Below, piece by piece: positions 23,662-32,156 of a DNA stretch of 39,046 nucleotides; positions within the stretch are counted from its first letter, which is position 1; the number at the start of each line of letters is the position of its first letter. Under the pieces are notes generated by a model that did no database searches, had not been told where the DNA came from, and worked only from the letters and a program-made list of their open reading frames with translations. The stretch lies in assembly GCA_011321845.1 (NCBI GenBank), contig DROQ01000091.1, positions 1 to 39,046 of the forward strand, read 5' to 3'. The position numbers were made by a program, and so were the translations under genes. The stretch comes from Planctomycetota bacterium (lineage in GTDB: Bacteria; Planctomycetota; UBA1135; GCA-002748355).

Positions 23662-25419
23662 ATGAGCAGAGAAGAGAGAGAGCATCTTCCGTGGATGACC
23701 TATGAGGAAGGTCTGGAGAAGGCCGCCTCGGAGGACAAGATCCTCCTGCTGATGCTCAGCGTCTCTTGGTGCCGATTCTGCCAGGAGATCAAGGAGAAGA
23801 CCTTTGGGGATCCCAAGGTCCGGGAGGCTCTGCAGGAACACTTCGTCCTCTGCGAAGCGGACGCGGACCGCCACCCCGATCTGGACCAAAGATTCAACAT
23901 GGGAGGTTGGCCCTCGATCGCTTTTATCTCCCCTACCGAAGATCTGATCGCGGGAGAGACCTATCTGACTCCCGAAGAACTGCTCCCTCTTCTGCCCCAG
24001 ATTTGGAGTTTTTACCAGCGGAACAAGGAAGAGATCAAAAGCGGACAGGCCTTTACCAAGGGCGGGGAGGAGGAACCTGCCCATCCCGGCCCCCTCGAAG
24101 AATCATTGGGCAAGGAGCTTGTCGATGCAGTGGTCGCATCCATGCTGGACAAGTTCGACCATAGTTATGGGGGATGGGGAGAGGGCCAAAAATTCCCCCA
24201 CACCGAAAGCCTGGATTTCGCCATGATCCAGTTCTCCAAGACCGGGGACCCCAGGATGAAAGAGGTTGTAACCCTGACCCTGGATCAAGTGATCGAGGGG
24301 GGTATCCACGACCCCATCGACGGAGGCTTCTTCCGCTTTTCCAAGACCCGGGACTGGCGGGTCCCCAACTTTGAAAAGGTCCTCGATAACAACGCCCAAC
24401 GACTGCGCTGTCTCATCGAAGCCTGGCAACTCTTCGGCAAGCCGGCCTACAAAAAAGCGGCGGAGGGAGTGATCCGGTGGATGACGGAGACCATGTTGGA
24501 CCCGGAGACGGGAGCATTCTTCGGGAGCCAAAGGGATGAGCCCGACTATTACAGCCTCGGCCCCGAAGAACGGAAACGCGCCGAAAAACCGGCCATCGAC
24601 CACACCATTTACGCCAATTGGAACGCCATGGCGGTGAACGCACTGTTCAAAGCATCGGTGGCTCTGGACCGCCCGGAACTCAGCCGGATCGCGGAGAGAT
24701 GTCTCAACTTCCTCCTCAAGGAACTCTACTCCGAAAAAGAGGGGATGTACCACTACTGGGATGGCACCTACCACCTCCCGGGTCTCCTCACCGATCAGGC
24801 ATACTGCATCCAGACTCTCATCCAGGCATCCCAGTTCCTGGGGAATTCGGACCTCCTCCTCCCCGCAGAGCGACTGGCGGAGATCCTTGTAGAGACGCAC
24901 CGCTCGCCCTCGGGAGGTTTTTACGACCACTCGGCCGTCATCAGGAATCGGGGTCATGTGCCCCGGAGGAACCGTTCCATCCTGGAGAACTCGGTCTTGG
25001 CAGAGGCCCTGACTCGACTCGCCGTCCTGTCCAGGCGTGAGGAGTTCCGGGAATTGGCCGTGGAAATCATCCAGAGTTTCGCGGCCGACCACAAACAATA
25101 TGGCTACTTTGTCGCGGGTTTCGCCCGGGCGGTGGACTTGCTCCTCTACCCCCCCTTGGTCGTGACGATCGTGGGAGATCGGCAATCCATCGAAGCCAAG
25201 AAACTGCGCATCGCCGCCCAAAAAAGCTACATCCCCAGCCGTATCGTCCAGATGCTCGACCCCAAGTTCGATCCGATTCTCCTCCAGAGGAGCGGGATCA
25301 AACCCAGCGAAAAAGCCAAAGCCTACCTGACCCTCGAGCGGCAAACTCTTGGTGTCTTTGAAAACCCCGACGCTCTCGCCGACAAGATGAAACAGGTCGA
25401 GCAGGAGCGGGCGAAGTGA
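23662..25419 (+). CDS. YyaL/SSP411-like protein: thioredoxin-like domain plus six-hairpin glycosidase-like domain
   Basis: ATG 23662 has AGGAG seven bases upstream; ATG 23620 would add 14 residues and is less likely. The product has 585 residues. Residues ~10-130 are a thioredoxin-like fold with a CxxC at Cys37/Cys40 (SVSWCRFCQEIKEKTF) and the cis-Pro region GGWPSIAF. Residues ~150-560 are an alpha/alpha barrel as in N-acylglucosamine epimerase-like proteins, including YGGWGEGQKFPH, HDPIDGGFFRFSKTRDW, ANWNAMAVNAL and LTDQAYCIQTL. This matches the DUF255/YyaL family, found in all domains of life and of unknown biochemical function. In other members the redox motif is usually CHWC; here it is CRFC. 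Confidence 0.88.
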   Translation: MSREEREHLPWMTYEEGLEKAASEDKILLLMLSVSWCRFCQEIKEKTFGDPKVREALQEHFVLCEADADRHPDLDQRFNMGGWPSIAFISPTEDLIAGETYLTPEELLPLLPQIWSFYQRNKEEIKSGQAFTKGGEEEPAHPGPLEESLGKELVDAVVASMLDKFDHSYGGWGEGQKFPHTESLDFAMIQFSKTGDPRMKEVVTLTLDQVIEGGIHDPIDGGFFRFSKTRDWRVPNFEKVLDNNAQRLRCLIEAWQLFGKPAYKKAAEGVIRWMTETMLDPETGAFFGSQRDEPDYYSLGPEERKRAEKPAIDHTIYANWNAMAVNALFKASVALDRPELSRIAERCLNFLLKELYSEKEGMYHYWDGTYHLPGLLTDQAYCIQTLIQASQFLGNSDLLLPAERLAEILVETHRSPSGGFYDHSAVIRNRGHVPRRNRSILENSVLAEALTRLAVLSRREEFRELAVEIIQSFAADHKQYGYFVAGFARAVDLLLYPPLVVTIVGDRQSIEAKKLRIAAQKSYIPSRIVQMLDPKFDPILLQRSGIKPSEKAKAYLTLERQTLGVFENPDALADKMKQVEQERAK

Positions 25420-25464
25420 TCCAAAACCTTGGGCTCCTGCCTTGAGCCGCAGTGAACCCGTTAG

Positions 25465-25490
25465 AGAGGAACTTGAAACAGAGGAACTTG
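25465..25490 (+). repeat. Direct repeat upstream of the Clp N-domain gene
   Basis: AGAGGAACTTG occurs at 25465-25475 and 25480-25490, a 15-base period, about 50 bases before ATG 25537. It may be part of a promoter or operator: the second copy ends in TTG, and TTGGGC (25488) lies 16 bases before GATAAG (25510). Confidence 0.35.
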
Positions 25491-25536
25491 GGCGAAATAG
25501 AGCCACTTTGATAAGGCACAGGAAACGAGAAGAACA

Positions 25537-25992
25537 ATGAAGAACGATTTCACTGAGAATGTTCAAGAAGCCCTCCAAAGAGCCAAGGCCTGTTCCAAGG
25601 AGCTGGGTGACTCCTGCGTCAACACCGGACACTTGATGGTCGGCCTCCTGGGGGACCGTTACAGCCTGGCCAGCCGAGTGCTCAACGACATCAACATCTT
25701 TCCGGAGATGTTTCGAGACCATATGAAAAAGCTCCCTCGGGAGACCAGCGAGGCTGCCGAGGACTGCTGGCACGCCGACGCCCTGGAAGTCTTCAACAGG
25801 GGGAGAATCATTCGAAAAAAACTGGGAGGAGGTAAGGCGACAACCACAGACCAGATGCTCATCGCCCTGCTTTCCCTCACAAGTGGAGTGGCATTCGAGT
25901 GCATGCGGGAGTTCTGCACCAACCCCGAGGAGATCGCCAACGAGATTGTCGAAGCAATGGGCTACGAGATCGCCGACCGCCCCACCTTTTGA
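25537..25992 (+). CDS. Stand-alone Clp N-terminal (ClpA/C-type) domain protein
   Basis: Nearly all of the 151 residues form one double Clp-N repeat: FTENVQEALQRAKACSKELG followed by VNTGHLMVGLLGD is the first half, and ALEVFNRGRIIRKKLG followed by TTDQMLIALLSL is the second. No AAA+ ATPase module follows; the gene ends at 25992. Clp-N domains bind substrates and adaptors for ClpA/ClpC unfoldases, so this protein could be an adaptor, competitor or regulator, or could bind an unrelated partner. A GT-C-like membrane protein gene starts 15 bases after its stop. Homology is clear; the role is not. Confidence 0.85.
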   Translation: MKNDFTENVQEALQRAKACSKELGDSCVNTGHLMVGLLGDRYSLASRVLNDINIFPEMFRDHMKKLPRETSEAAEDCWHADALEVFNRGRIIRKKLGGGKATTTDQMLIALLSLTSGVAFECMREFCTNPEEIANEIVEAMGYEIADRPTF

Positions 25993-26007
25993 CCGACCAG
26001 GTCCCGC

Positions 26008-27861
26008 ATGCTGGAGAAGGCAAGGAAACCAGGCACTCGGACCCTTTCGTTTCTCCTGATCGCGGGGATCCTGATCCTGATCGGATATCCCGCCAAGGAT
26101 TGGAGCTTCTGCGCTGACGATCTCCGCTTTTTCCGTGTCTACACGACTTTCGACCTGGGACATGGACTCCAGGTTCGTTGGGGAAGGATCCTGGAGGACT
26201 TCTCTTCCACCTGGGCGGGAAACCCCTATTTCGAGTTCTATCGCCCCTTGGTTTCCCTCAGTCTTGGGATGGACTTCTCCCTCTTCGGGGCCCAGCCAGG
26301 TGTCAGCGCCTTACTGAATCTCCTGATCCACCTCCTTTCCTCTTATGTCCTCTTCCTCCTGGCGGAAGAGACTCTACCCTCCCGGAAATCGGCCCTCCCC
26401 GCCGCCCTCTTCTTCGCGCTGACCCCCCTCGCCCATGAAAACATCGCCTGGTTGGTGGGGCGTTGCGGCCTCACCGTCCTCCTCGGCCTTCTCTCCGGGT
26501 TCTTGTTCCTGAAAGCCTTCAAGCGGGGAGAGCGGGGCTTCCGGCTTGTTTTCCCGGCCCTACTCCTGGCTCTGCTCAATCTCATGACCATGGAGTCGGC
26601 CCTCGCCTGGACGGTCTTTCCCCTGGTCTGTCTTCTGCTCTGGAGCAATTTCCACCCCGGGGAGGGAGAACTTGGTTTCATCAGGCTCTTCCGTCTCGCT
26701 CTCCCCTTCGGGATCCTTGGATTAGGTTACCTTGGCTTCCGGGCTCTCCTCTTTGGAAACCCCCTGGGAGCGGGCGCAAGCCTCCTGGTCCCCGATGGTG
26801 TGGAATCCTTCTTTTTCAACTACGGCAACCGCCTCCTTGGGAGCCTGGTTCCCTTGGACAAAACCTGGATCCAGGACTTCGTCCTTCAGCGCGTCTTCTT
26901 CTGGTTGGTCCTCACTCCATGGCTCCTGGGATCCCTTGCGCCCATGTCCTTTCACCTTCGAAACAGCCGCTTTTATCGAAGGGGTCTCTATCTCCTCTTT
27001 GGTTTTTGGATTCTGGCCACGACCCCCAACGTGCACTTTCTCCAGCTCAAAGAGGGGTTGGATTCGGCACGGGCACTCTATTACTGCCTTCCCCCTCTAG
27101 CCCTTGCCTTTGGGCTCCTCACCGCTACCTCCCGATACGGCAAAATCCTGGGGGTGGCCATCCCTCTTGTCTTGGGGCTAGGTTTGCACCACAGACTCGT
27201 CACAAGGGTGGAATGGGCCAAGATCACCAAGGAAGCCATCCGGCTCGTGGACAAAAAGGTCCCAGAGCCCCAGCAGAAGCCCATCGCCCTCCTCGATCAG
27301 ATGGGGGGAGTCTATGGGGCTCCCGGCATTCCTCCCGGCGATTTTCCCCTTGCCCTTTACCCCCCCCTCCTGGAAAGGAGGATCGACGCCCTGAGCCTTG
27401 TTCATTTTCCGCAACTTCACGGGGCCAAACCCGAACCGGAGCTGAGCGCGCCGGCATGGATCGCCGAGGCTTGTTCCCATTTTTTCACCCTCAAGGAAGC
27501 CTTTGGAGAACCTTCGCTGGAACCCTTCTCGGCCCGCCCGTTTCTCCAGAAAAGGCCCCCCTTCCCGCCCCTCTCCTTCGGGCTGGTGGGGGGAGGACCC
27601 CTGCCTTCTCCACGACTCGAATCCAAGCCACCGGAGGGGGCCACCCTCCTCCTTGTATACGCAGGGGGGCGGGACAACCTTGTCATCCCATGGGATGGAA
27701 CCCCGCAATGGCCTCCCCGGCTCCGGGAGGCCCTTCATCGCTGGAGAACCCTCGGCGGCGAGGGGGCTCTCTTCGCTTGCTTCGCCGAGGCACGCCGCGA
27801 TGCCCTTCGACCCAGCACGGTGCTCACCAGATCCAAGGTCCATTTCGGGCGCCTTCGCTAA
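26008..27861 (+). CDS. GT-C-like polytopic membrane protein (putative glycosyltransferase)
   Basis: This 617-residue protein has about ten hydrophobic helices in the first ~410 residues, then a soluble C-terminal part. The N-terminal loop carries an acidic pair after the first helix (FCADDLRFF), a common place for catalytic Asp in GT-C enzymes. YRPLVSLSLGMDFSLFG, NLLIHLLSSYVLFLL and LTPLAHENIAWLVGRCGL match the pattern seen in TMTC- and PMT-like bacterial proteins of this class. These use lipid-linked sugars outside the cytoplasm. The C-terminal ~200 residues have no recognised domain. It lies 15 bases after the Clp-N gene and 80 bases before the VIT-VWA gene. Activity and substrate are inferred only. 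Confidence 0.72.
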   Translation: MLEKARKPGTRTLSFLLIAGILILIGYPAKDWSFCADDLRFFRVYTTFDLGHGLQVRWGRILEDFSSTWAGNPYFEFYRPLVSLSLGMDFSLFGAQPGVSALLNLLIHLLSSYVLFLLAEETLPSRKSALPAALFFALTPLAHENIAWLVGRCGLTVLLGLLSGFLFLKAFKRGERGFRLVFPALLLALLNLMTMESALAWTVFPLVCLLLWSNFHPGEGELGFIRLFRLALPFGILGLGYLGFRALLFGNPLGAGASLLVPDGVESFFFNYGNRLLGSLVPLDKTWIQDFVLQRVFFWLVLTPWLLGSLAPMSFHLRNSRFYRRGLYLLFGFWILATTPNVHFLQLKEGLDSARALYYCLPPLALAFGLLTATSRYGKILGVAIPLVLGLGLHHRLVTRVEWAKITKEAIRLVDKKVPEPQQKPIALLDQMGGVYGAPGIPPGDFPLALYPPLLERRIDALSLVHFPQLHGAKPEPELSAPAWIAEACSHFFTLKEAFGEPSLEPFSARPFLQKRPPFPPLSFGLVGGGPLPSPRLESKPPEGATLLLVYAGGRDNLVIPWDGTPQWPPRLREALHRWRTLGGEGALFACFAEARRDALRPSTVLTRSKVHFGRLR

Positions 27862-27941
27862 CCCCAAGGAATTCCCTCCAAGCCAGGAACCCGCGGTCCC
27901 GAGCCACGTCCAAGGGCCGGCACCGAACATCAGGAGGAATC

Positions 27942-30161
27942 ATGAAACAGACCGCGATTTTTGGAACTCTCGCTCCCTTGGCCTTGTTGGGGTTCTCCAT
28001 GGCCCAGGGGAGAACCGTGATTCCCCCCATCCAAAGGACTCCCCCGTCCCTCGTCCAGGTCGAACGGACCAAGGTCCAAGTCCGCGTCCTGGATGGGGTA
28101 GCCGAGACCAGGGTCCGGATAACCCTCCGAAACCCCGGCAATCTCCAAGGCGAAAAAATCCTGGTCCTACCCCTCCCCGAGGGGGCAGTCGCGGATGGGC
28201 TCGAACTGGAGATCGGTGGAAAAATGCAAAAAGGGGACATCCTCCCCGCCGGCCAGGCCAGGAACATTTACACCAACATTGTCCGCCGCCGGCGCGATCC
28301 CGCCCTCCTGGAATACATGGGCAGAGGCAGCATCCGGCTCCGGGCCTTTCCCATCCCCCCACATGGCAGGACAGAGGTGATGGTCCGTTTCAGGATGCTC
28401 CTTCCCCAGACAGCCGGGATCTATCGCTTCGAGTTTCCCGCTCGAGCCGTGGAAGCGGGGATGTTCGCCATGGAGATCCATCTCGGGCTGGGCAAGGGAA
28501 GTCAGCATCTCGCCAACGTCTACTCCCCCCTCGCGGGCATGGACATCCGGCAGAAGGACGACAAGCATGCGGTCGCCAGTTTCGAGTGCAAGGGGAGACC
28601 CCAGAAGGACCCTGCCCTCTATTACTCGCTCACGGACCTGGAATTCGGAGTCAACCTCATGACCTATCGGCGTTCCAAAGGCGATGGCTTCTTTCTCCTC
28701 CTGGCCTCACCTAAACGGGATTGGAAGCGCGAAGGAACCCTCACCAAGACCGTCAGTTTTGTCCTAGACACCTCAGGATCCATGCAGGGAAAGAAAATCA
28801 TCCAAGCCCGCAAAGCTCTCCGCTTCTTCCTGCAGAGCCTCAGCCCCAAGGATCACTTCAACCTCATCCCCTTTTCCACCGAGTCCCGACCCTTTGCACA
28901 GAGTCCGGTCCCCGCCACCCCGGATCAGATCGCCAAGGCCCTGCAATTCGGGGAGGAAATCGAAGCCCAGGGAGGGACCAATATCGAAGAAGCCCTTCGT
29001 TTCGCCCTCTCGGCCAAGGTGGCCCCGGGCTCCGTCCCCATGGTCGTCTTCCTCACGGATGGGCTCCCCACCATTGGAAAGGTAGACACCAAGGAGATCC
29101 TCGGTTCCACGAAAAAGGCCAACCTCGCCGGGGCCAGGGTCTTCGTCTTCGGAGTCGGTTACGACGTCAACACCTATCTCCTGGACCAGATCGCCGGCAG
29201 CACGCGGGGGGCCCGGGACTATGTCAAACCAGAGGAAAACATCGAGGTCAAGACCTCCGCACTCTTCGAGAAGATCGCCCACCCAGTCCTCACCGACCTG
29301 TCCCTCCACTTCGATCCAATCCAAACCTCCCGGGTCGTCCCTCAGCATCTTCCCGACCTCTTCCGGGGCTCCCGCCTGGTGGTGGTGGGCCGTTACAAGA
29401 AGGGGGGAGCCACCGCCATCCGCCTTAAGGGGAGGGTGGGGAGCGAAGAAAAAACCTTTATCTTCGAAGGAAGCTTTCGGGAGAAGCAGGGAGGCCCGGA
29501 ATTTGTCGCGACTCTCTGGGCCCAGAAGCGGATCGGCCTCCTGCTGGACCAACTGAGGCTCCATGGAAACAACAAGGAGCTTCGGGACGAAGTGGTCCAT
29601 TTAGGGAAAGAGTTCGGGATTGTCACTCCCTACACCTCCCAACTCGTGGTGGAAGAGAGAGAGCGCCTTGCGATGGGAGCGCCTGGGCTGAACCTGGGCC
29701 TAGGAGACCGAAGAACCCAGGTGCAAAGGGCCCGGAAGGACCTGGGGCGGGCGGGGTTCGACCTCCCGGAAGAGGAGGAATTAGACCGGGACGGGGCCGA
29801 CGATTTCAAGCTCCCAGTCGGCAATGAAGCCAAAAAAACCGGCAAGAATGCCGTCCTGAAAAGCCTCCAAGCCGCGAAAATGCAGTATTACAGCCGGATC
29901 GACAAGGAAGGGAGCAAGCGACTCTGGAAGACCCAGCGGCGCGGGGGGCACACCTTCCACCTCATCGGCGGAATCTGGATCGATGCCAAGCTGAACAAGA
30001 CCCACAAGGGAAAAATCCATCGCATCGAAGCCTTCTCCAAGGAGTATTTCGATCTCCTCGTCCAGCGGCCCAAATTGGCCCAGGTCCTGGCCTTCTCCAC
30101 AGCCATGGTCATCGTCCTAGGGCCCGAAAAAGCCATTGAAATCGTTCCACCCAAAGGATGA
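27942..30161 (+). CDS. Exported VIT and von Willebrand factor A domain protein
   Basis: ATG 27942 has AGGAGG six bases upstream; a much longer frame reaching 26463 is a shadow of the previous gene. The signal peptide is MKQTAIFGTLAPLALLGFSMAQG. Residues ~35-160 are a VIT domain (VQVRVLDGVAETRVRITL, PLPEGAVADGLELEIGG). The VWA domain at ~268-440 has a complete MIDAS: Asp276, Ser278 and Ser280 in DTSGS, Thr346 in GGTNIEEAL and Asp373 in FLTDGLPT, so metal-dependent ligand binding is likely. The C-terminal ~150 residues include a charged linker and IGGIWIDAKLNKTH. In length (739 residues) and order it resembles bacterial inter-alpha-trypsin-inhibitor-like proteins, whose role is unclear. It is probably periplasmic or at the surface. 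Confidence 0.9.
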   Translation: MKQTAIFGTLAPLALLGFSMAQGRTVIPPIQRTPPSLVQVERTKVQVRVLDGVAETRVRITLRNPGNLQGEKILVLPLPEGAVADGLELEIGGKMQKGDILPAGQARNIYTNIVRRRRDPALLEYMGRGSIRLRAFPIPPHGRTEVMVRFRMLLPQTAGIYRFEFPARAVEAGMFAMEIHLGLGKGSQHLANVYSPLAGMDIRQKDDKHAVASFECKGRPQKDPALYYSLTDLEFGVNLMTYRRSKGDGFFLLLASPKRDWKREGTLTKTVSFVLDTSGSMQGKKIIQARKALRFFLQSLSPKDHFNLIPFSTESRPFAQSPVPATPDQIAKALQFGEEIEAQGGTNIEEALRFALSAKVAPGSVPMVVFLTDGLPTIGKVDTKEILGSTKKANLAGARVFVFGVGYDVNTYLLDQIAGSTRGARDYVKPEENIEVKTSALFEKIAHPVLTDLSLHFDPIQTSRVVPQHLPDLFRGSRLVVVGRYKKGGATAIRLKGRVGSEEKTFIFEGSFREKQGGPEFVATLWAQKRIGLLLDQLRLHGNNKELRDEVVHLGKEFGIVTPYTSQLVVEERERLAMGAPGLNLGLGDRRTQVQRARKDLGRAGFDLPEEEELDRDGADDFKLPVGNEAKKTGKNAVLKSLQAAKMQYYSRIDKEGSKRLWKTQRRGGHTFHLIGGIWIDAKLNKTHKGKIHRIEAFSKEYFDLLVQRPKLAQVLAFSTAMVIVLGPEKAIEIVPPKG

Positions 30162-30188
30162 AAGCCAGCAGTTTCTGTGCTAAACGAG

Positions 30189-30230
30189 GTGCTCTGGAGA
30201 AGAGTTTTCTTGGTCTCCAGGGCACTTTTT
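30189..30230 (+). terminator. Strong rho-independent terminator after the VIT-VWA gene
   Basis: A 12-bp stem (30189-30200 with 30214-30225, one G-U pair) encloses a 13-base loop and is followed by TTTTT at 30226-30230. It lies 28 bases after the VIT-VWA stop and just before nadA, so nadA needs its own promoter or read-through. Confidence 0.85.
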
Positions 30231-30249
30231 CTTGCCACAGGGAACAGCA

Positions 30250-31233
30250 ATGTCGGGAATCTCAGAAGCCGAACTCACCAGCATCGACCCAAGCCTAGAC
30301 CTCTTCGAAGAGATCGAACGCCTCAAGACCGAACGCAAGGCCATCATCCTGGCCCACTACTACCAGGACCCCGATCTCCAGGACATCGCCGACGTCCTGG
30401 GAGACTCGCTGGCCCTGGCCCAAGCAGCTGTAGCTGACAAGGAGAGCGAGGTCATTCTGTTTTTGGGAGTCCACTTCATGGCGGAGACAGCCAAGATCCT
30501 ATGCCCGGACAAAACGGTGGTCCTCCCCGATCTCGAGGCGGGCTGTTCCCTGGCGGACTCCTGCCCCGCGGACGAGCTGGCGGCCTACCGAAGAGCCCAT
30601 CCCGACCACGTCGTCGTGACCTACATCAACTCGACAGCTGCCACCAAGACACAGTCGGATTGGATCTGCACCTCAAGCAACGCCGAAAAAATCATTCAAC
30701 AAATCCCCGCCGACCAACCAATCCTCTTCGCCCCCGACCGCAATCTGGGCGCCTGGCTCGCCAAAAAGTCCGGTCGGCAGATGGACCTCTGGCCAGGGAC
30801 CTGCATCGTCCACGAAACCTTCAGTGAACGGAAGATCATCGCCCTCAAGACCGAGTATCCCGACGCGGAACTGATCGCCCATCCTGAGTGCGAGGAGGCG
30901 GTCCTGAGGCATGCGGATTTCGTCGGATCCACCTCCAAACTTCTGCGGCGGGTGGAGGAGGGGAGCGCCACGACCTTTATTGTCGCCACCGAGAGCGGCA
31001 TCCTGCACGAAATGAAAAAACGTGCCCCCCACAAAACCCTCCTGGAAGCCCCCACAGAGGACACCGCCCGGGAAGACGGGACATGCGGCTGCCAGGAGTG
31101 CCCCTACATGAAGCTCAACACTCTCGAAAAGGCATACCTCGCCCTCAGAGATCTGAAGCCACGGATCGAGATCAGCGAGGATTTGAGGCAGAAAGCCCTC
31201 CTCCCCTTGGAGCGCATGCTCTCCGTTTCGTAG
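30250..31233 (+). CDS. nadA: Quinolinate synthase
   Basis: NadA condenses iminoaspartate with dihydroxyacetone phosphate to quinolinate in de novo NAD synthesis, in the cytoplasm, using a [4Fe-4S] cluster. The 327-residue protein has AIILAHYYQDPDLQDIAD and GVHFMAETAKIL, and the cluster cysteines Cys99 (LEAGCSLAD), Cys185 (PGTCIVHE) and one of Cys281/Cys284 (CGCQECPYM). A Y-x-NS block (TYINSTAATKT) and HPEC are also typical. ATG 30250 is used; a TTG at 30232 would add six residues. NadB and NadC are not in the window. It converges with rpiA six bases away. Confidence 0.96.
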   Translation: MSGISEAELTSIDPSLDLFEEIERLKTERKAIILAHYYQDPDLQDIADVLGDSLALAQAAVADKESEVILFLGVHFMAETAKILCPDKTVVLPDLEAGCSLADSCPADELAAYRRAHPDHVVVTYINSTAATKTQSDWICTSSNAEKIIQQIPADQPILFAPDRNLGAWLAKKSGRQMDLWPGTCIVHETFSERKIIALKTEYPDAELIAHPECEEAVLRHADFVGSTSKLLRRVEEGSATTFIVATESGILHEMKKRAPHKTLLEAPTEDTAREDGTCGCQECPYMKLNTLEKAYLALRDLKPRIEISEDLRQKALLPLERMLSVS

Positions 31234-31239
31234 TGCAAA

Positions 31240-31914
31240 CTACGGTATCTCGCGGACAGATCCGTCTTCTTTTCCCACAAGGATTCTCCCCGCGCGGCCT
31301 ACGAAGAGCCCGTTTTCGATAGCTCCCGGAATATTGTTGATGGTCCTTTCGAGTTTTTCCGGATCCTCGATCCCTTCGAATTTGCAATCGATGATAAAAT
31401 TCCCGTTGTCCGTGAAAAACGGCTCCCCATCCTGTCCCGTGCGGAGAAAAGGGCTGCAACCCATCTCCTTCAATTCGTTGTAGACCGTTCGGCGAGCGAA
31501 GGGGAGCACTTCGACGGGAAGCAAGAAGCTCCTCCCCAACTGATCCACCATCTTGTTCTCCCCCACGAGGACAATCATCTCCTTGGAAACGGAGGCGACA
31601 ACCTTTTCCCTGAGGAGGGCGCCACCCCCTCCCTTGATCAGGTTTTTTTGGGGATCCACCTCGTCGGCCCCATCGAGGGTGAGGTCGAGGACGGGGTTCT
31701 CATCCAGGGTGGTCAGGGGGACGCCGAGAGCCCTGGCCTTGCGCTCGGTGTCTTTGCTGGTCGGAACCCCCAAAAAACGGAGTCCTTCGTCCTGGACCCT
31801 CTCCGCGAGCTTTTCGAGGGCAAACCGAAAGGTACTCCCCGTCCCAAGCCCAATGACCATGCCCTCCTCCACAAAGGAAGCGGCCCGATACCCCACGGCC
31901 TTTTTCTCTTCCAT
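31240..31914 (-). CDS. rpiA: Ribose-5-phosphate isomerase A
   Basis: RpiA interconverts ribose-5-phosphate and ribulose-5-phosphate in the pentose-phosphate pathway (cytoplasm). The 224-residue length is standard. Motifs: GLGTGST (22-28), LDLTLDGADEVD (76-87) with catalytic-site Asp81/Asp84, and LIKGGGGALLREK (92-104) with the catalytic Glu and Lys. The C-terminal half has DNGNFIIDCKFEGIEDP. ATG 31914 has GGAGG at good spacing; the frame continues to 32022, but that part is not RpiA-like. It is divergent from feoB. Confidence 0.96.
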   Translation of the reverse strand: MEEKKAVGYRAASFVEEGMVIGLGTGSTFRFALEKLAERVQDEGLRFLGVPTSKDTERKARALGVPLTTLDENPVLDLTLDGADEVDPQKNLIKGGGGALLREKVVASVSKEMIVLVGENKMVDQLGRSFLLPVEVLPFARRTVYNELKEMGCSPFLRTGQDGEPFFTDNGNFIIDCKFEGIEDPEKLERTINNIPGAIENGLFVGRAGRILVGKEDGSVREIP

Positions 31915-32101
31915 TCCTGTCCTCCTCGCACCTGCGCGCTGCCCGACCTCGTCAGTGGGCATTGTGGACCCTCTTCCCGACGCATTCCAGCTTGCCCTGC
32001 GACCTTCTGGCACAATACCCATAAATCACGCCCTTAAAAAGACTTACAGGGACCAGACCTTCTGAAAGGAAAAAAAGGCGAACAAGCGAGCAAAAAAGCG
32101 A

Positions 32102-32130
32102 TTGATTCGCAACAAGCCAGACCATACTTT
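32102..32130 (+). promoter_or_regulatory. Candidate sigma-70-type promoter for the feo operon
   Basis: TTGATT (32102-32107) and TACTTT (32125-32130) are spaced by 17 bases, in the A+T-rich 242-base gap between rpiA and feoB. Transcription would begin about 20 bases before ATG 32157. I see no clear Fur-type 19-bp palindrome near it. Confidence 0.45.
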
Positions 32131-32156
32131 CTTCCGATTCAATTCTTAAAACAACG

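Noticed and set aside
24103-26163. 686-codon minus-strand frame crossing three genes
   Set aside because: It runs opposite the YyaL-like, Clp-N and GT-C-like genes, all of which have clear homology on the plus strand.
26463-27941. Long upstream extension of the VIT-VWA frame
   Set aside because: It overlaps the GT-C-like gene in another frame and is Pro/Arg-rich. The signal peptide and AGGAGG site fix the true start at 27942.
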